Virus record (IMG/VR): IMGVR_UViG_3300042475_005476
Coordinates: 1 to 41,909 of that record
Length of the DNA: 41,909 bases
Direction: 5' to 3' (one strand)
Origin: a virus
Below are positions 16,098 to 24,400 of the stretch, in pieces. The position numbers and the translations under genes are program-made. Position 1 is the first letter of the stretch. Each line of letters begins with the position of its first letter. A model generated the notes under the pieces. That model made no database searches and was not told where the DNA came from. It worked only from the letters and a program-made list of their open reading frames with translations.

Positions 16098-16682
16098 TTA
16101 TTTATAAAATTCTAAATAATTATTGTTTAAATAGGACTTTAATCCTACTATTCTTAAGTTTCTTTCAATAGTAGAAACTACTTTTTCATTTGTTTGAGAT
16201 ACAAAATCTTTATCTCCTTTTATAACCCAAGTTAAATTAAATATTTTATATAAAAAAGAAGCGTAACTTGGGTCACTATTCTTTAATTTATCAAAAGTAT
16301 CTTTTGATACCTCAGTATAAATATTTTCATTAATTTTTTTAACAAAATATCTTTTAAAATTGCCTATCTCATAATCTTGGTTAGTTGGAGATGGTTTTTG
16401 ATAAGCTGGGATTATTAATGTTTGGGAAGTATTAATTTGTTTAGCTCTATTGTAAATTTCATTTCCTTGATTTAAAGTTATAGTATTAAAACTACTCTCT
16501 TTCTTTTCAGGAATTAACTCTAAACTAATAGGTACCCCATCACTTGGATTACGTCCCGAAAAATATTCTCCTTTTGAAGTCTTCCAGTAATATCCAATAT
16601 ATTCTTTTTGAGAAGATATTTCTCTTAATTGGTTACCTTTAGTGAATAAATTATTTTTTACTTGGCTCTTTGGATAATACAT
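16098..16682 (-). CDS. hypothetical structural protein, 194 aa
   Basis: I do not recognise a named family. The protein begins MYYPKSQVKNNLFTKGNQL and has EYIGYYWKTSKGEYFSGRNP followed by ISLELIP. This Tyr/Gly pattern recalls conserved proteins of unknown function next to baseplate genes in environmental T4-like phages. The rest is Lys/Asn/Tyr-rich and soluble, with YEIGNFKRYFVKKINENIY and a helical C-terminus ending YLNNNYLEFYK. It lies 15 bases after the hub-like gene at 16698-19163 and before the fibre cluster, so a baseplate periphery or fibre-attachment role is plausible but unproven. Confidence 0.6.
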   Translation of the reverse strand: MYYPKSQVKNNLFTKGNQLREISSQKEYIGYYWKTSKGEYFSGRNPSDGVPISLELIPEKKESSFNTITLNQGNEIYNRAKQINTSQTLIIPAYQKPSPTNQDYEIGNFKRYFVKKINENIYTEVSKDTFDKLKNSDPSYASFLYKIFNLTWVIKGDKDFVSQTNEKVVSTIERNLRIVGLKSYLNNNYLEFYK

Positions 16683-16697
16683 TAGAAGTAATATTTT

Positions 16698-19163
16698 TTA
16701 GGACTTAGGTATACTAAATTCACCATTATCTTTAAATTGAACATTCTTAGTTTTATCAGATTTTTTAGCTACTGATAAAGTATTTAAAGTTGTAGTCCAA
16801 GTGTTGTTTTGAATAGTATTATCAATACCTTGAACTATAAAATCAATCTTATTAGCATAGTTTTTAGGTAAAATCTCACTGGTGACCATTAATCTTTGAT
16901 AAGGTAAAATTCCTGATATGCCATCTAAACCTAAAGTAAGATTAACAGGGATAAATCCTTTACCTGGGATATTACCATTTATTGTTTTAATACCTAAATC
17001 GTATTCTAATAATAAAATTAAGGTGTTTGAAGCTGAGGTTATAACATCTCTACCCGGGTATTTAAAGTCTTTATAAAGGGGGATAATAAATTTTTCTATA
17101 TGTTCATTATATTTTTTATCTAAATCTTTTTTAAACTCACTCCCAGAAACATTACTCTCAAGATTATTAGTGTTATTTTGTACCCTGTCTAATAAACCTT
17201 CATTCCATCGAGCTAAAAGAGAAGCATTTGGATTAGCTGAGTTGTTACTTGCTGTTGATCCTATTGATATTTGGGTAACTAATTTGTTTGTTATCTCAGA
17301 CTGAACACTTACATTTCTAACAAAACTTCCTTCTATATTTGGTAAAACCCCGTATAACCTAAGAGGATGAGCCTCATTTGGATCATCAACAACTACACCA
17401 GGTATTATAGTGTCATCTTTAATTTGAAGACCATTTTCTTCATCAAAAGTAATAATAAAACTATTTATATTACCTAAAGCATTTTGAATTCCATAAACTA
17501 ATTTATCCAAAAAGCTATATAAATTAGCTTGGCTGCTTTCAGGATCAAAAGAAGCGGCTAAAGTAGTAGCTATAAATTCAAGATTAACATGAATAGCCAT
17601 TAACCTCCCAGCATAAGGATTATCCTCAACTCTAAAGGAATTACTTAAGATTTCTCTTAAAGCTTCACCTCCGTCACTAAAAGGTATTAAACACACTTCA
17701 GGATCTGTAGAATGTTGAAAAAAATGAGTAAACATATAATTGTCATTATAACCATTACTTACTTTTATACCTTTAGCCCCATTTTTACTATGAGGTAAAA
17801 TTTCTTGTTTTATAATTTCTAATAATCCTCCTAATGTTATATAATTAAACTCAAAAGCATTTTTATTATTCTCAGGATTTATAAACTTAATAGATATTAA
17901 CTCAGAAAGAGATGATATTCCTTGTTGGGTTAATATTTCTGTTCTATTATCTAAAGAAGATTTTTTATAATTAACCTTATATTTAGTACTCCATTTAATA
18001 TTTTTTAAAGTTAAATTTAGTGAAAATAATCTTTTATTAAAAACAGATTTATTTTGATCTAAAATAATAGTAGCACTATTATCATCAATTTCTGAAAGGG
18101 AAGATCCAACATCTAAAGTTGTTGGGGGGTTAAGTGAAAGAGGATCAACCCTAATAGCCGCTCCTACTTCTATAAGTTTTTCATACCCCCCGGCTAAAGA
18201 TAAATTATCAGCTATAGCTTTATTATAAACTGAATCGATATCTTCTTTTTTTGCATTTCGACCTAATTTTTTTAGGATAGCTTTTTTTTCATCTGTAGTT
18301 TTAGCTACTATTTTATAATCAGTTAGATTAGTTATAGTATCATTTAAAGTAACAGGACCATCTAAAACTAAACTATCTATAACGCCTCCTTTAGATACAC
18401 CTTTTAAACTAATTCCATAAGAGCCATTACTATTAAAGTCCCAAGAAAAGTTAGTTATTTTTATAAGAGCACCATCATAATTTCCTCCTGATTTTTCTTT
18501 ATACTCACTAATACCAATTTCTACATCAGAATCTTTTTTTCCCTTTTCAAAAAAAGTATTAAAAGCTTGAGTATAAAACTCAGGGCTTGAAATAAACTCA
18601 CTATCAGAAGTAATATAGTTAGTATGTCCCCATTCTAATAACATATAATAACCAATTCTTAAATATAGAGCTTCTATTATTTCTAATTGATCTTTATTAT
18701 GAACTGTTAATTGAATATCATAATTTCTAATAGCTCCTCTATTAACATGACTAATTTTTACAGAATCTAAACCAGGCATAGGAACATAACCATACTCTGA
18801 AGAACCAAGACCGTAAGAATATTGGGCTGCTCTAAGAGCATTATTTCTTTCATTTAAATTAGGAACAACTCCCCCCAATCTTGAGTAAGAATTATCAATG
18901 CTATATATTCCTCCAAATAAAACAAAGTTTTTAGCTAATAAATCTCCTGAGTTATTTGGGAGGTTGAGATTTTTTCTTAGATCATCTGATCCTTCTATTA
19001 AATCAACAGATGAAGCTAATCTAACCCAGGCATTTTTATTATTATTATATAATACTCTTTGGTCTAAAGTTAAAACTTCAGGATTATTCCCTATAATTTG
19101 TTGTCTTATTCTAATTTGATCTTGTACCCATTTAGCTAAAGGATCTCCAGTAATATTAGCCAT
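16698..19163 (-). CDS. large baseplate hub-like protein, 821 aa
   Basis: An 821-residue soluble protein. Supportive features are IRNYDIQLTVHNKDQLEIIE and LYLRIGYYMLLEWGHTNYI in the first third, a central long domain with IKITNFSWDF and SYGISLKGVSKGGVID, and a C-terminus reading PYQRLMVTSEILPKNY followed by FIVQGIDNTIQNNTWTTTL. The last motif (F-x-V-x-G-I-x-H/N-x-I-x-x-N-x-W-x-T-x-L) is typical of tail hub and baseplate proteins of contractile tails. T4 hub proteins gp27 and gp5 are analogous, but no lysozyme domain is visible. The start overlaps the gp53-like gene by eight bases. The assignment rests on motif and context; a large wedge protein is the alternative. Confidence 0.6.
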   Translation of the reverse strand: MANITGDPLAKWVQDQIRIRQQIIGNNPEVLTLDQRVLYNNNKNAWVRLASSVDLIEGSDDLRKNLNLPNNSGDLLAKNFVLFGGIYSIDNSYSRLGGVVPNLNERNNALRAAQYSYGLGSSEYGYVPMPGLDSVKISHVNRGAIRNYDIQLTVHNKDQLEIIEALYLRIGYYMLLEWGHTNYITSDSEFISSPEFYTQAFNTFFEKGKKDSDVEIGISEYKEKSGGNYDGALIKITNFSWDFNSNGSYGISLKGVSKGGVIDSLVLDGPVTLNDTITNLTDYKIVAKTTDEKKAILKKLGRNAKKEDIDSVYNKAIADNLSLAGGYEKLIEVGAAIRVDPLSLNPPTTLDVGSSLSEIDDNSATIILDQNKSVFNKRLFSLNLTLKNIKWSTKYKVNYKKSSLDNRTEILTQQGISSLSELISIKFINPENNKNAFEFNYITLGGLLEIIKQEILPHSKNGAKGIKVSNGYNDNYMFTHFFQHSTDPEVCLIPFSDGGEALREILSNSFRVEDNPYAGRLMAIHVNLEFIATTLAASFDPESSQANLYSFLDKLVYGIQNALGNINSFIITFDEENGLQIKDDTIIPGVVVDDPNEAHPLRLYGVLPNIEGSFVRNVSVQSEITNKLVTQISIGSTASNNSANPNASLLARWNEGLLDRVQNNTNNLESNVSGSEFKKDLDKKYNEHIEKFIIPLYKDFKYPGRDVITSASNTLILLLEYDLGIKTINGNIPGKGFIPVNLTLGLDGISGILPYQRLMVTSEILPKNYANKIDFIVQGIDNTIQNNTWTTTLNTLSVAKKSDKTKNVQFKDNGEFSIPKS

Positions 19164-19473
19164 TTTGATTTAATTTGTTGTAACTGTTTAATATATTTGA
19201 TATATCACTTGGTATTCTAATTTGAACCCCAACAGGAGGTACTAAAGAATTTTGTATTAAAGCATCAGCATTAGCTATAGATATTATCCACCATAAAGTA
19301 GGATCATTATAATATTGATTAGCTAATAAATCATATCTATCATTTTGTTGAGTTATAACATAAATATCACTTACAGACAAAGGGATTTCAGGATATTTAG
19401 TTGTAGCTAAATATCTTTTTTCTGGTCTAAAAGGAGAATTTTGTAATTCAGATATATTTTGATAACGTCTCAT
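19156..19473 (-). CDS. gp53-like baseplate wedge protein with LysM-type fold
   Basis: A 105-residue protein containing YVITQQNDRYDLLANQYY, then NDPTLWWIISIANAD and LVPPVGVQIRIP. This is the LysM-like pattern (a first strand, helix ..DLLA..YY..., W-W-I...N, then P-G-x-x-I-x-I-P) used by T4-type baseplate wedge gp53 and related small baseplate proteins. T4 gp53 is longer (about 196 residues), so only the LysM-like core and a short N-terminal extension are present. It overlaps the preceding baseplate gene by ATGA (19470-19473) and the hub-like gene by eight bases, so the three are translationally linked. In virions it would join wedge proteins around the hub. Confidence 0.75.
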   Translation of the reverse strand: MRRYQNISELQNSPFRPEKRYLATTKYPEIPLSVSDIYVITQQNDRYDLLANQYYNDPTLWWIISIANADALIQNSLVPPVGVQIRIPSDISNILNSYNKLNQNG

Positions 19474-21230
19474 TGTTGATTTAATCTAGCATTTCCATTT
19501 ATAGCTATTTCTCCACTATAACCTCTACCTGTATCTCCTAATGAGATAAATCTGGAGTTGCCACTATTATAAGGGTTAGATTTGCTGCTGACTGTACTTG
19601 GAACAAAATTATGTATAGGCTTAAAGCTAAAACTACCAACATTAATTAATAAAGGCAACTCAGCTGAGTTTTCATCTATTTCACCATCATCCTTTTTAGC
19701 TATATCCCATGAGGAATCATCAGGGAAACTATAATTAATTCCACCTAATACACCATACATATTATTTATGTAATCTCCAACTGTTAATTGGATTATATTA
19801 CCTCTCATAAAACCACCCTCAGAATAATCAGGAGCCATTATAGACCCTAAATAATTAAGTTTATCATAAACAGGGAATAATTCAATACGAGATCCTACAA
19901 GAATATCAAAACTTAAAGATATATCTCTGGAAAACCCATTATATTTATAGAAATCTTCTCCTCTGCCCATATATTTAAATGAGTCCCAACTTGCTCCAAA
20001 AGAATCTGATAAACCTTTTAGATAAGCTCTAAAATGGATATAAGTTTTAAACTCAGGGTTGTCATTATTTAAAACAGCTATATGGAATTTGATTATATCA
20101 TCATAACCTTGCCCTGTTTTAACATTTTCACTGGTGTATAAGGTATTATAATTGATAAGATCAACCCCAGCTGTCTTTACAGGAGCTCCAGAATAATAAG
20201 CTTGTCTATCAAGATTAGCATCATTGCCCTGATCTCCAGCACCATATTTTTTAACTCTATTGAAAACATTATAATCAGTTAGTCTACCTAAAATTCTTTT
20301 CTTTTCAGGTGTAGAAGGAGCATTATCATTTACTTCTTTAACAAAGTTAGTGACACTATTAAACCCAGTGTCTCTTCTTATACCAACAGCTGTAATTGTT
20401 AAGTCTCCCTTAGTACTTATTTCTGTATTAGTTAAAACAAAAATATTTTTATATTGACCATTTTGTCCTTCTCCAGGTTTATAAGTTGAAGTATCTGTAA
20501 CTCTATTTATAGTAACTCTATTTGGATTACCATTAGGATTAGAATCTTCTACATAACTAATTAAAGTTGTAGGATCACTTTGACCAGTAATATTAAAAAT
20601 TCCTGGTTGGTTTATAGTTTTAGAAATCTTAGTATCATATAGTAATGCCAGTCTATTATCTGTGTTACTACTATGAAAAGTACGAGTTTGATACTCATAT
20701 TTTTGATCAAAATTTATAATAGAAGATGATTTTTTACTATCAAGAGAAGTCTTATCTAATAGTAATACTAATCTATTACTTGAATCATCATTATAAAAAG
20801 TACGAGTTTGATACTCATATTTTTGATCAAAACCTATAATAAGAGATGATCCTTCTCTATCAAAATGGATACCAGTTCCTGATACTCCTATTTGGGCTAA
20901 CATATTAGCTGGGTTAAATATCCTATTAGGACCATAAGGTAATTTTGGAGAAGCTTTCTCTAAAAGTTGTTGTTTTAGAACAAATAGAGATCCTCTAGGA
21001 TTTTTTCCATCTATTAAAAATTTAGAAAGACGGGATACATCATCCGCTAAAGCGCGAAGAGATCCCTGTCTTCCTAAAATATCAACCCCTAAAAAACTAT
21101 CATTAGGAGTATCAAAATAATCAGTAGTTAATGATTTCCTAATATACGGTTCATTACTACTGGTTCCTCCAATCCTATCCTTACCATATTTAAGGGTCCT
21201 TAAATTAGTTTTTAAGTTAATAAGACCCAT
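19470..21230 (-). CDS. baseplate / tail-tube junction protein, 586 aa
   Basis: A 586-residue protein starting MGLINLKTNLRTLKYGKDRI. The N-terminal third includes a tandem duplication of IINFDQKYEYQTRTF. The C-terminal part (about residues 370-560) has FRAYLKGLSDSFGASWDSF, YKYNGFSRDISLSFDILVG, LYDKLNYLGSIMAPDY-type text and QLTVGDYI...GVLGGINYSF. This resembles the tube-like fold of T4 gp48/gp54, which cap the baseplate and initiate tube polymerisation. It lies between a small gene after the tape measure and the gp53-like gene, the position expected for such proteins. A specific equivalence to gp48 or gp54 is not certain from sequence alone. No enzymatic motif or membrane segment is seen. Confidence 0.6.
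   Translation of the reverse strand: MGLINLKTNLRTLKYGKDRIGGTSSNEPYIRKSLTTDYFDTPNDSFLGVDILGRQGSLRALADDVSRLSKFLIDGKNPRGSLFVLKQQLLEKASPKLPYGPNRIFNPANMLAQIGVSGTGIHFDREGSSLIIGFDQKYEYQTRTFYNDDSSNRLVLLLDKTSLDSKKSSSIINFDQKYEYQTRTFHSSNTDNRLALLYDTKISKTINQPGIFNITGQSDPTTLISYVEDSNPNGNPNRVTINRVTDTSTYKPGEGQNGQYKNIFVLTNTEISTKGDLTITAVGIRRDTGFNSVTNFVKEVNDNAPSTPEKKRILGRLTDYNVFNRVKKYGAGDQGNDANLDRQAYYSGAPVKTAGVDLINYNTLYTSENVKTGQGYDDIIKFHIAVLNNDNPEFKTYIHFRAYLKGLSDSFGASWDSFKYMGRGEDFYKYNGFSRDISLSFDILVGSRIELFPVYDKLNYLGSIMAPDYSEGGFMRGNIIQLTVGDYINNMYGVLGGINYSFPDDSSWDIAKKDDGEIDENSAELPLLINVGSFSFKPIHNFVPSTVSSKSNPYNSGNSRFISLGDTGRGYSGEIAINGNARLNQQ
20641..20850 (-). repeat. in-frame tandem duplication, period 120 bases
   Basis: Two copies of a segment of about 40 codons lie head to tail in the junction-protein gene. 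The bases at 20676-20712 and 20796-20832 are identical over 37 positions (coding FDQKYEYQTRTF), while flanking codons have diverged (NRLVLLLD versus NRLALLYD). Confidence 0.85.
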
Positions 21231-21238
21231 AAGTTAAA

Positions 21239-21418
21239 TTATTGAGGTAAAGAATCTAAGTATCCTGGAGGTGTTCCACCGTTTAGTCTGTCTAATTGAG
21301 AGACATTTAAACATTTAACACCATTAGGACCAAGTGGATTTGGGTTAGTAACTGGTGGGGTTTGCCCTTTAAATCCCAAATTAGAGACTCCTAAGGATTG
21401 TAAAAGTGATGTTGCCAT
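21239..21418 (-). CDS. small protein after tape measure, 59 aa
   Basis: A short frame with ATG at 21418 and TAA at 21239, eight bases before the junction-protein gene. The product starts MATSLLQSLGVSNLGFKGQ, is Pro/Gly/Asn-rich in the middle (TPPVTNPNPLGPNGVKC) and ends LDRLNGGTPPGYLDSLPQ. Coding is supported by its tight spacing, by the absence of another frame in the gap and by a copy of the recurring AT-rich motif about 43 bases upstream. I do not recognise it. Its position between tape measure and tube-junction protein suggests a small structural or tail-tip component; a single cysteine is the only notable residue. Confidence 0.65.
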   Translation of the reverse strand: MATSLLQSLGVSNLGFKGQTPPVTNPNPLGPNGVKCLNVSQLDRLNGGTPPGYLDSLPQ

Positions 21419-21458
21419 GTGTTATTTTATTTTTTAATATTAATTAATATTGTTAACA

Positions 21459-21473
21459 ATAATAAATATGTAG
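21459..21473 (-). promoter_or_regulatory. ACATATTTATTATTG motif after the tape measure gene
   Basis: The coding strand reads CCTACATATTTATTATTGTT just after the tape-measure stop, with its core at 21461-21468. It fits the recurring motif and could start a transcript for the 59-residue gene and the baseplate genes that follow. Confidence 0.42.
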
Positions 21474-21476
21474 GGT

Positions 21477-24400
21477 TTACATTCTGTAAGCATTTTGACC
21501 TAAAGCTTGACCTACTTTATTTCCATTTAATTCTACTGTTATTGGGCGATTAGCTATAGATGGGATCTGTGATATTAATCCTGCCATTAATTGTTTCATT
21601 TCTTGAAGTTCTTTTTTAAGGTCACTATTATCTGATTCTATAACTGTAGTTGAAGTTTGAGGAGATTCTTGGGCTATTTGATCTAAAGGTACCACAGCTT
21701 CAGGACCAGCTTCACCTATTAAAGCTACTGTTGGTTTAGACACCATTCCTCCTTCAGCCAATTTAGGCATAGCTGCCTCTTCTAATGATAGGTTTTCACT
21801 AATTGACTGGCTAACACTAACTAAATTGGAACCAACCCCATCATTAACCTTTTGAACCATAACTCCTTTAGGTGAAACTTTAACATCTAAAGCTCCAAAT
21901 TTCTCACTAACAGGGAACACTGGTCCTTTTTTACCAGTAACTCCATCATTAACATATGAAATATTAGGAGATACAACAATACCATCTTTAGGGTGAGTAA
22001 CTGCTACATTACCAAAACGATCTGCTATTGTGAATGGTCCCTTTGATGAAGATGAACCATCAGATACATGTTGAAAAGTTTTTAATTCAGATGTTAAATA
22101 TGAGCTAATATTATTTTTAACATTTTGAGCTGTAGATGAGGTCTCCTTAGTGACTAAAGCGTCCTTAACCTTTTGAGCTATTGATGAGGTTTCTTTAGTG
22201 ACTAAGGCATCCTTAACCTTTTGAGCTATTGATGAGGTTTCTTTAGTGACTAAGGCATCCTTAACCTTTTGAGCTATTGATGACTCCTTAGATAAGGTTT
22301 CCTTAGTGATTAGGGCATCCTTAACCTTTTGAGCTATGGATGACTCCTTAGATAAGGTTTCTTTAGTGATTAGGGCATCCTTAATCTTTTGAGCTATGGA
22401 TGACTCCTTAGATAAGGTTTCCTTAGTGACTAAGGCATCTTTAACTTTTTGGGCTATAGATGAGGTTTCCTTAATAGTTAGAGCATCCTTAACTTTTTGG
22501 GATGTAGAAGATTCTTTAACTAAAGTTTCTTTAGTAACTAAAGCGTCTTTAACATTTTGAGTTATGGATGAGGTTTCCTTAGTGATTAAGGCATCCTTAA
22601 TCCTTTGAATTTCTTTAGTAACTAAAGCGTCTTTAACTTTTTGGGCTATAGATGACTCTTTAGATAAAGTATTTTTAGTAACTAAAGCATCTTTAACCTT
22701 TTGAGTTATGGATGACTCTTTAACTAAGGCTTCCTTAGTGATTAAGGCATCTTTAACAGTTAAAGCATCCTTAACCTTTTGAGTTGTAGATAAGGTTTCC
22801 TTAGTGACTAAAGCGTCCTTAACTTTTTGGGCTTCTTTAGTAACTAAGGCATCTTTAACTTTTTGAGCTATGGAAGATTCCTTAGATAAGGTTTCCTTAG
22901 TGACTAAAGCGTCCTTAACAGTTAAAGCATCTTTAACGTTTTGAGCTATTGATGATTCTTTAGATAAAGTATTTTTAGTCACTAAAGCATCCTTAACTTT
23001 TTGGACTAATACTTTTTTAGGAGATACTTTAACATCTAACGCGCCGAATCCCTCACTAACTGGGAAGACTTTGTTTTGTGGGGTAGGTGTTGCTCCATCA
23101 TTAACATATGAAATATTCGGGGATACTACGAGTTTATCTTGAGGATGAGTAATAGCTACATTACCAAATTTATCAGATATAGTAAATGGTCCTTTATTTG
23201 AGACTGTAGAACCATCTTTTACCTTTATCCCAGTTACACCCTTTAAATTTTTAAAGATATCCTCAAACATTTTATTCTCAGGGTCTTTACTGGCTTCTAA
23301 TTGAACTTGAATTTCAGTGAAAGTTTTAAAGGCTAAAATTAAACTATTGAATAATTTAGCTAAAGTAGTTGTAAAAGAATTAAATAATTTAGGTATAGAC
23401 TGGAAAGATGGGGTTATAGAACCAATTGACTTATTAAGAGTTGTTAAAGCCTCAGTAAGCATTTTATTAGCTGAATCAACAGCCCCAGCACCTGGAGTCC
23501 CGGCTTTACCAGCGGGAGCAGCCGCTTTACCAGCTGGGGCTTTAGCATCTGGTGCTTTTGAGAATAAACTCGCTAAACTGGCTCCTATTCCACCTAAAAT
23601 TGAAGGGGTTTTAGAAATACTTCCTTCTTTAGGGGCTTGAGCAGGTTGAGCTGCCGCAGGTTGAGTTTTATTAGATGAGAAAAGACTGGCCAAACCACCA
23701 AACACCCCCATACCACCTAAAGCTAAAGCTTTACCTACTTTACCTTCTTTAGGAGCTTCAGCAGGTTGGGTAGCAGTTGGTTGGGGTTGAGATTTTGGTG
23801 AGAAAAAACTGGCTAAACCACCAAATATTCCCATACCACCTAAAGCTAAAGCTTTACCTACTTTAGGAGCCTCAGCTGGTTGAGTAGCTTGGGCTGTTGG
23901 TTGGGAGGGAGGAAGAGTTGGGGGTGCTGGTGGTACTCCTGGTGCTTGTGGTACTGGTGATGGGACCCCTGGTACTTGTGGTACTGGTGATGGAGCCCCT
24001 GGTGCTTGTGGTAAGGGTGCTGGTACTCCTGGTGCTTGTGCTCCTGGGGTAAGTTTAATAAATTTAGTTCCACCTATACCTTTTAAGGCTTCATTAAATT
24101 TAGCAGCATCAGTCCCCGCCAGTTCAGTTAGCTTTTCTGTTAATTGCTTTTGTATATCACCTAACTGTTTAGGATCAACTTTTCCTTTTTTGTCTTTTTT
24201 AACTTCTATACCTAATGAAGTTAAAGTTTCTTGTAATTTCTTATCTGTTTGTAATTTTGAAATATCAACTTTACTTACAACATCTGTAGCTCCTGTAGCT
24301 TCTATTCTTTTTAAGGCTGTAACTTTGGCTTGTGATCCTTCTGCCTCAGCTTTTACAGAAGCTTGTGTGATATTTCTTTCAAGTTGATTATTTACTGTAT

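Noticed and set aside
22119-22997. CRISPR-like regular repeats in DNA
   Set aside because: The repeats are in frame within the tape measure, units differ in length, spacers are also repetitive and there are no cas genes.
23858-24073. His/Gln-rich frame HKHQEYQHPYHK on the minus strand
   Set aside because: It is an out-of-frame reading of the PQAPG repeat of the tape measure.
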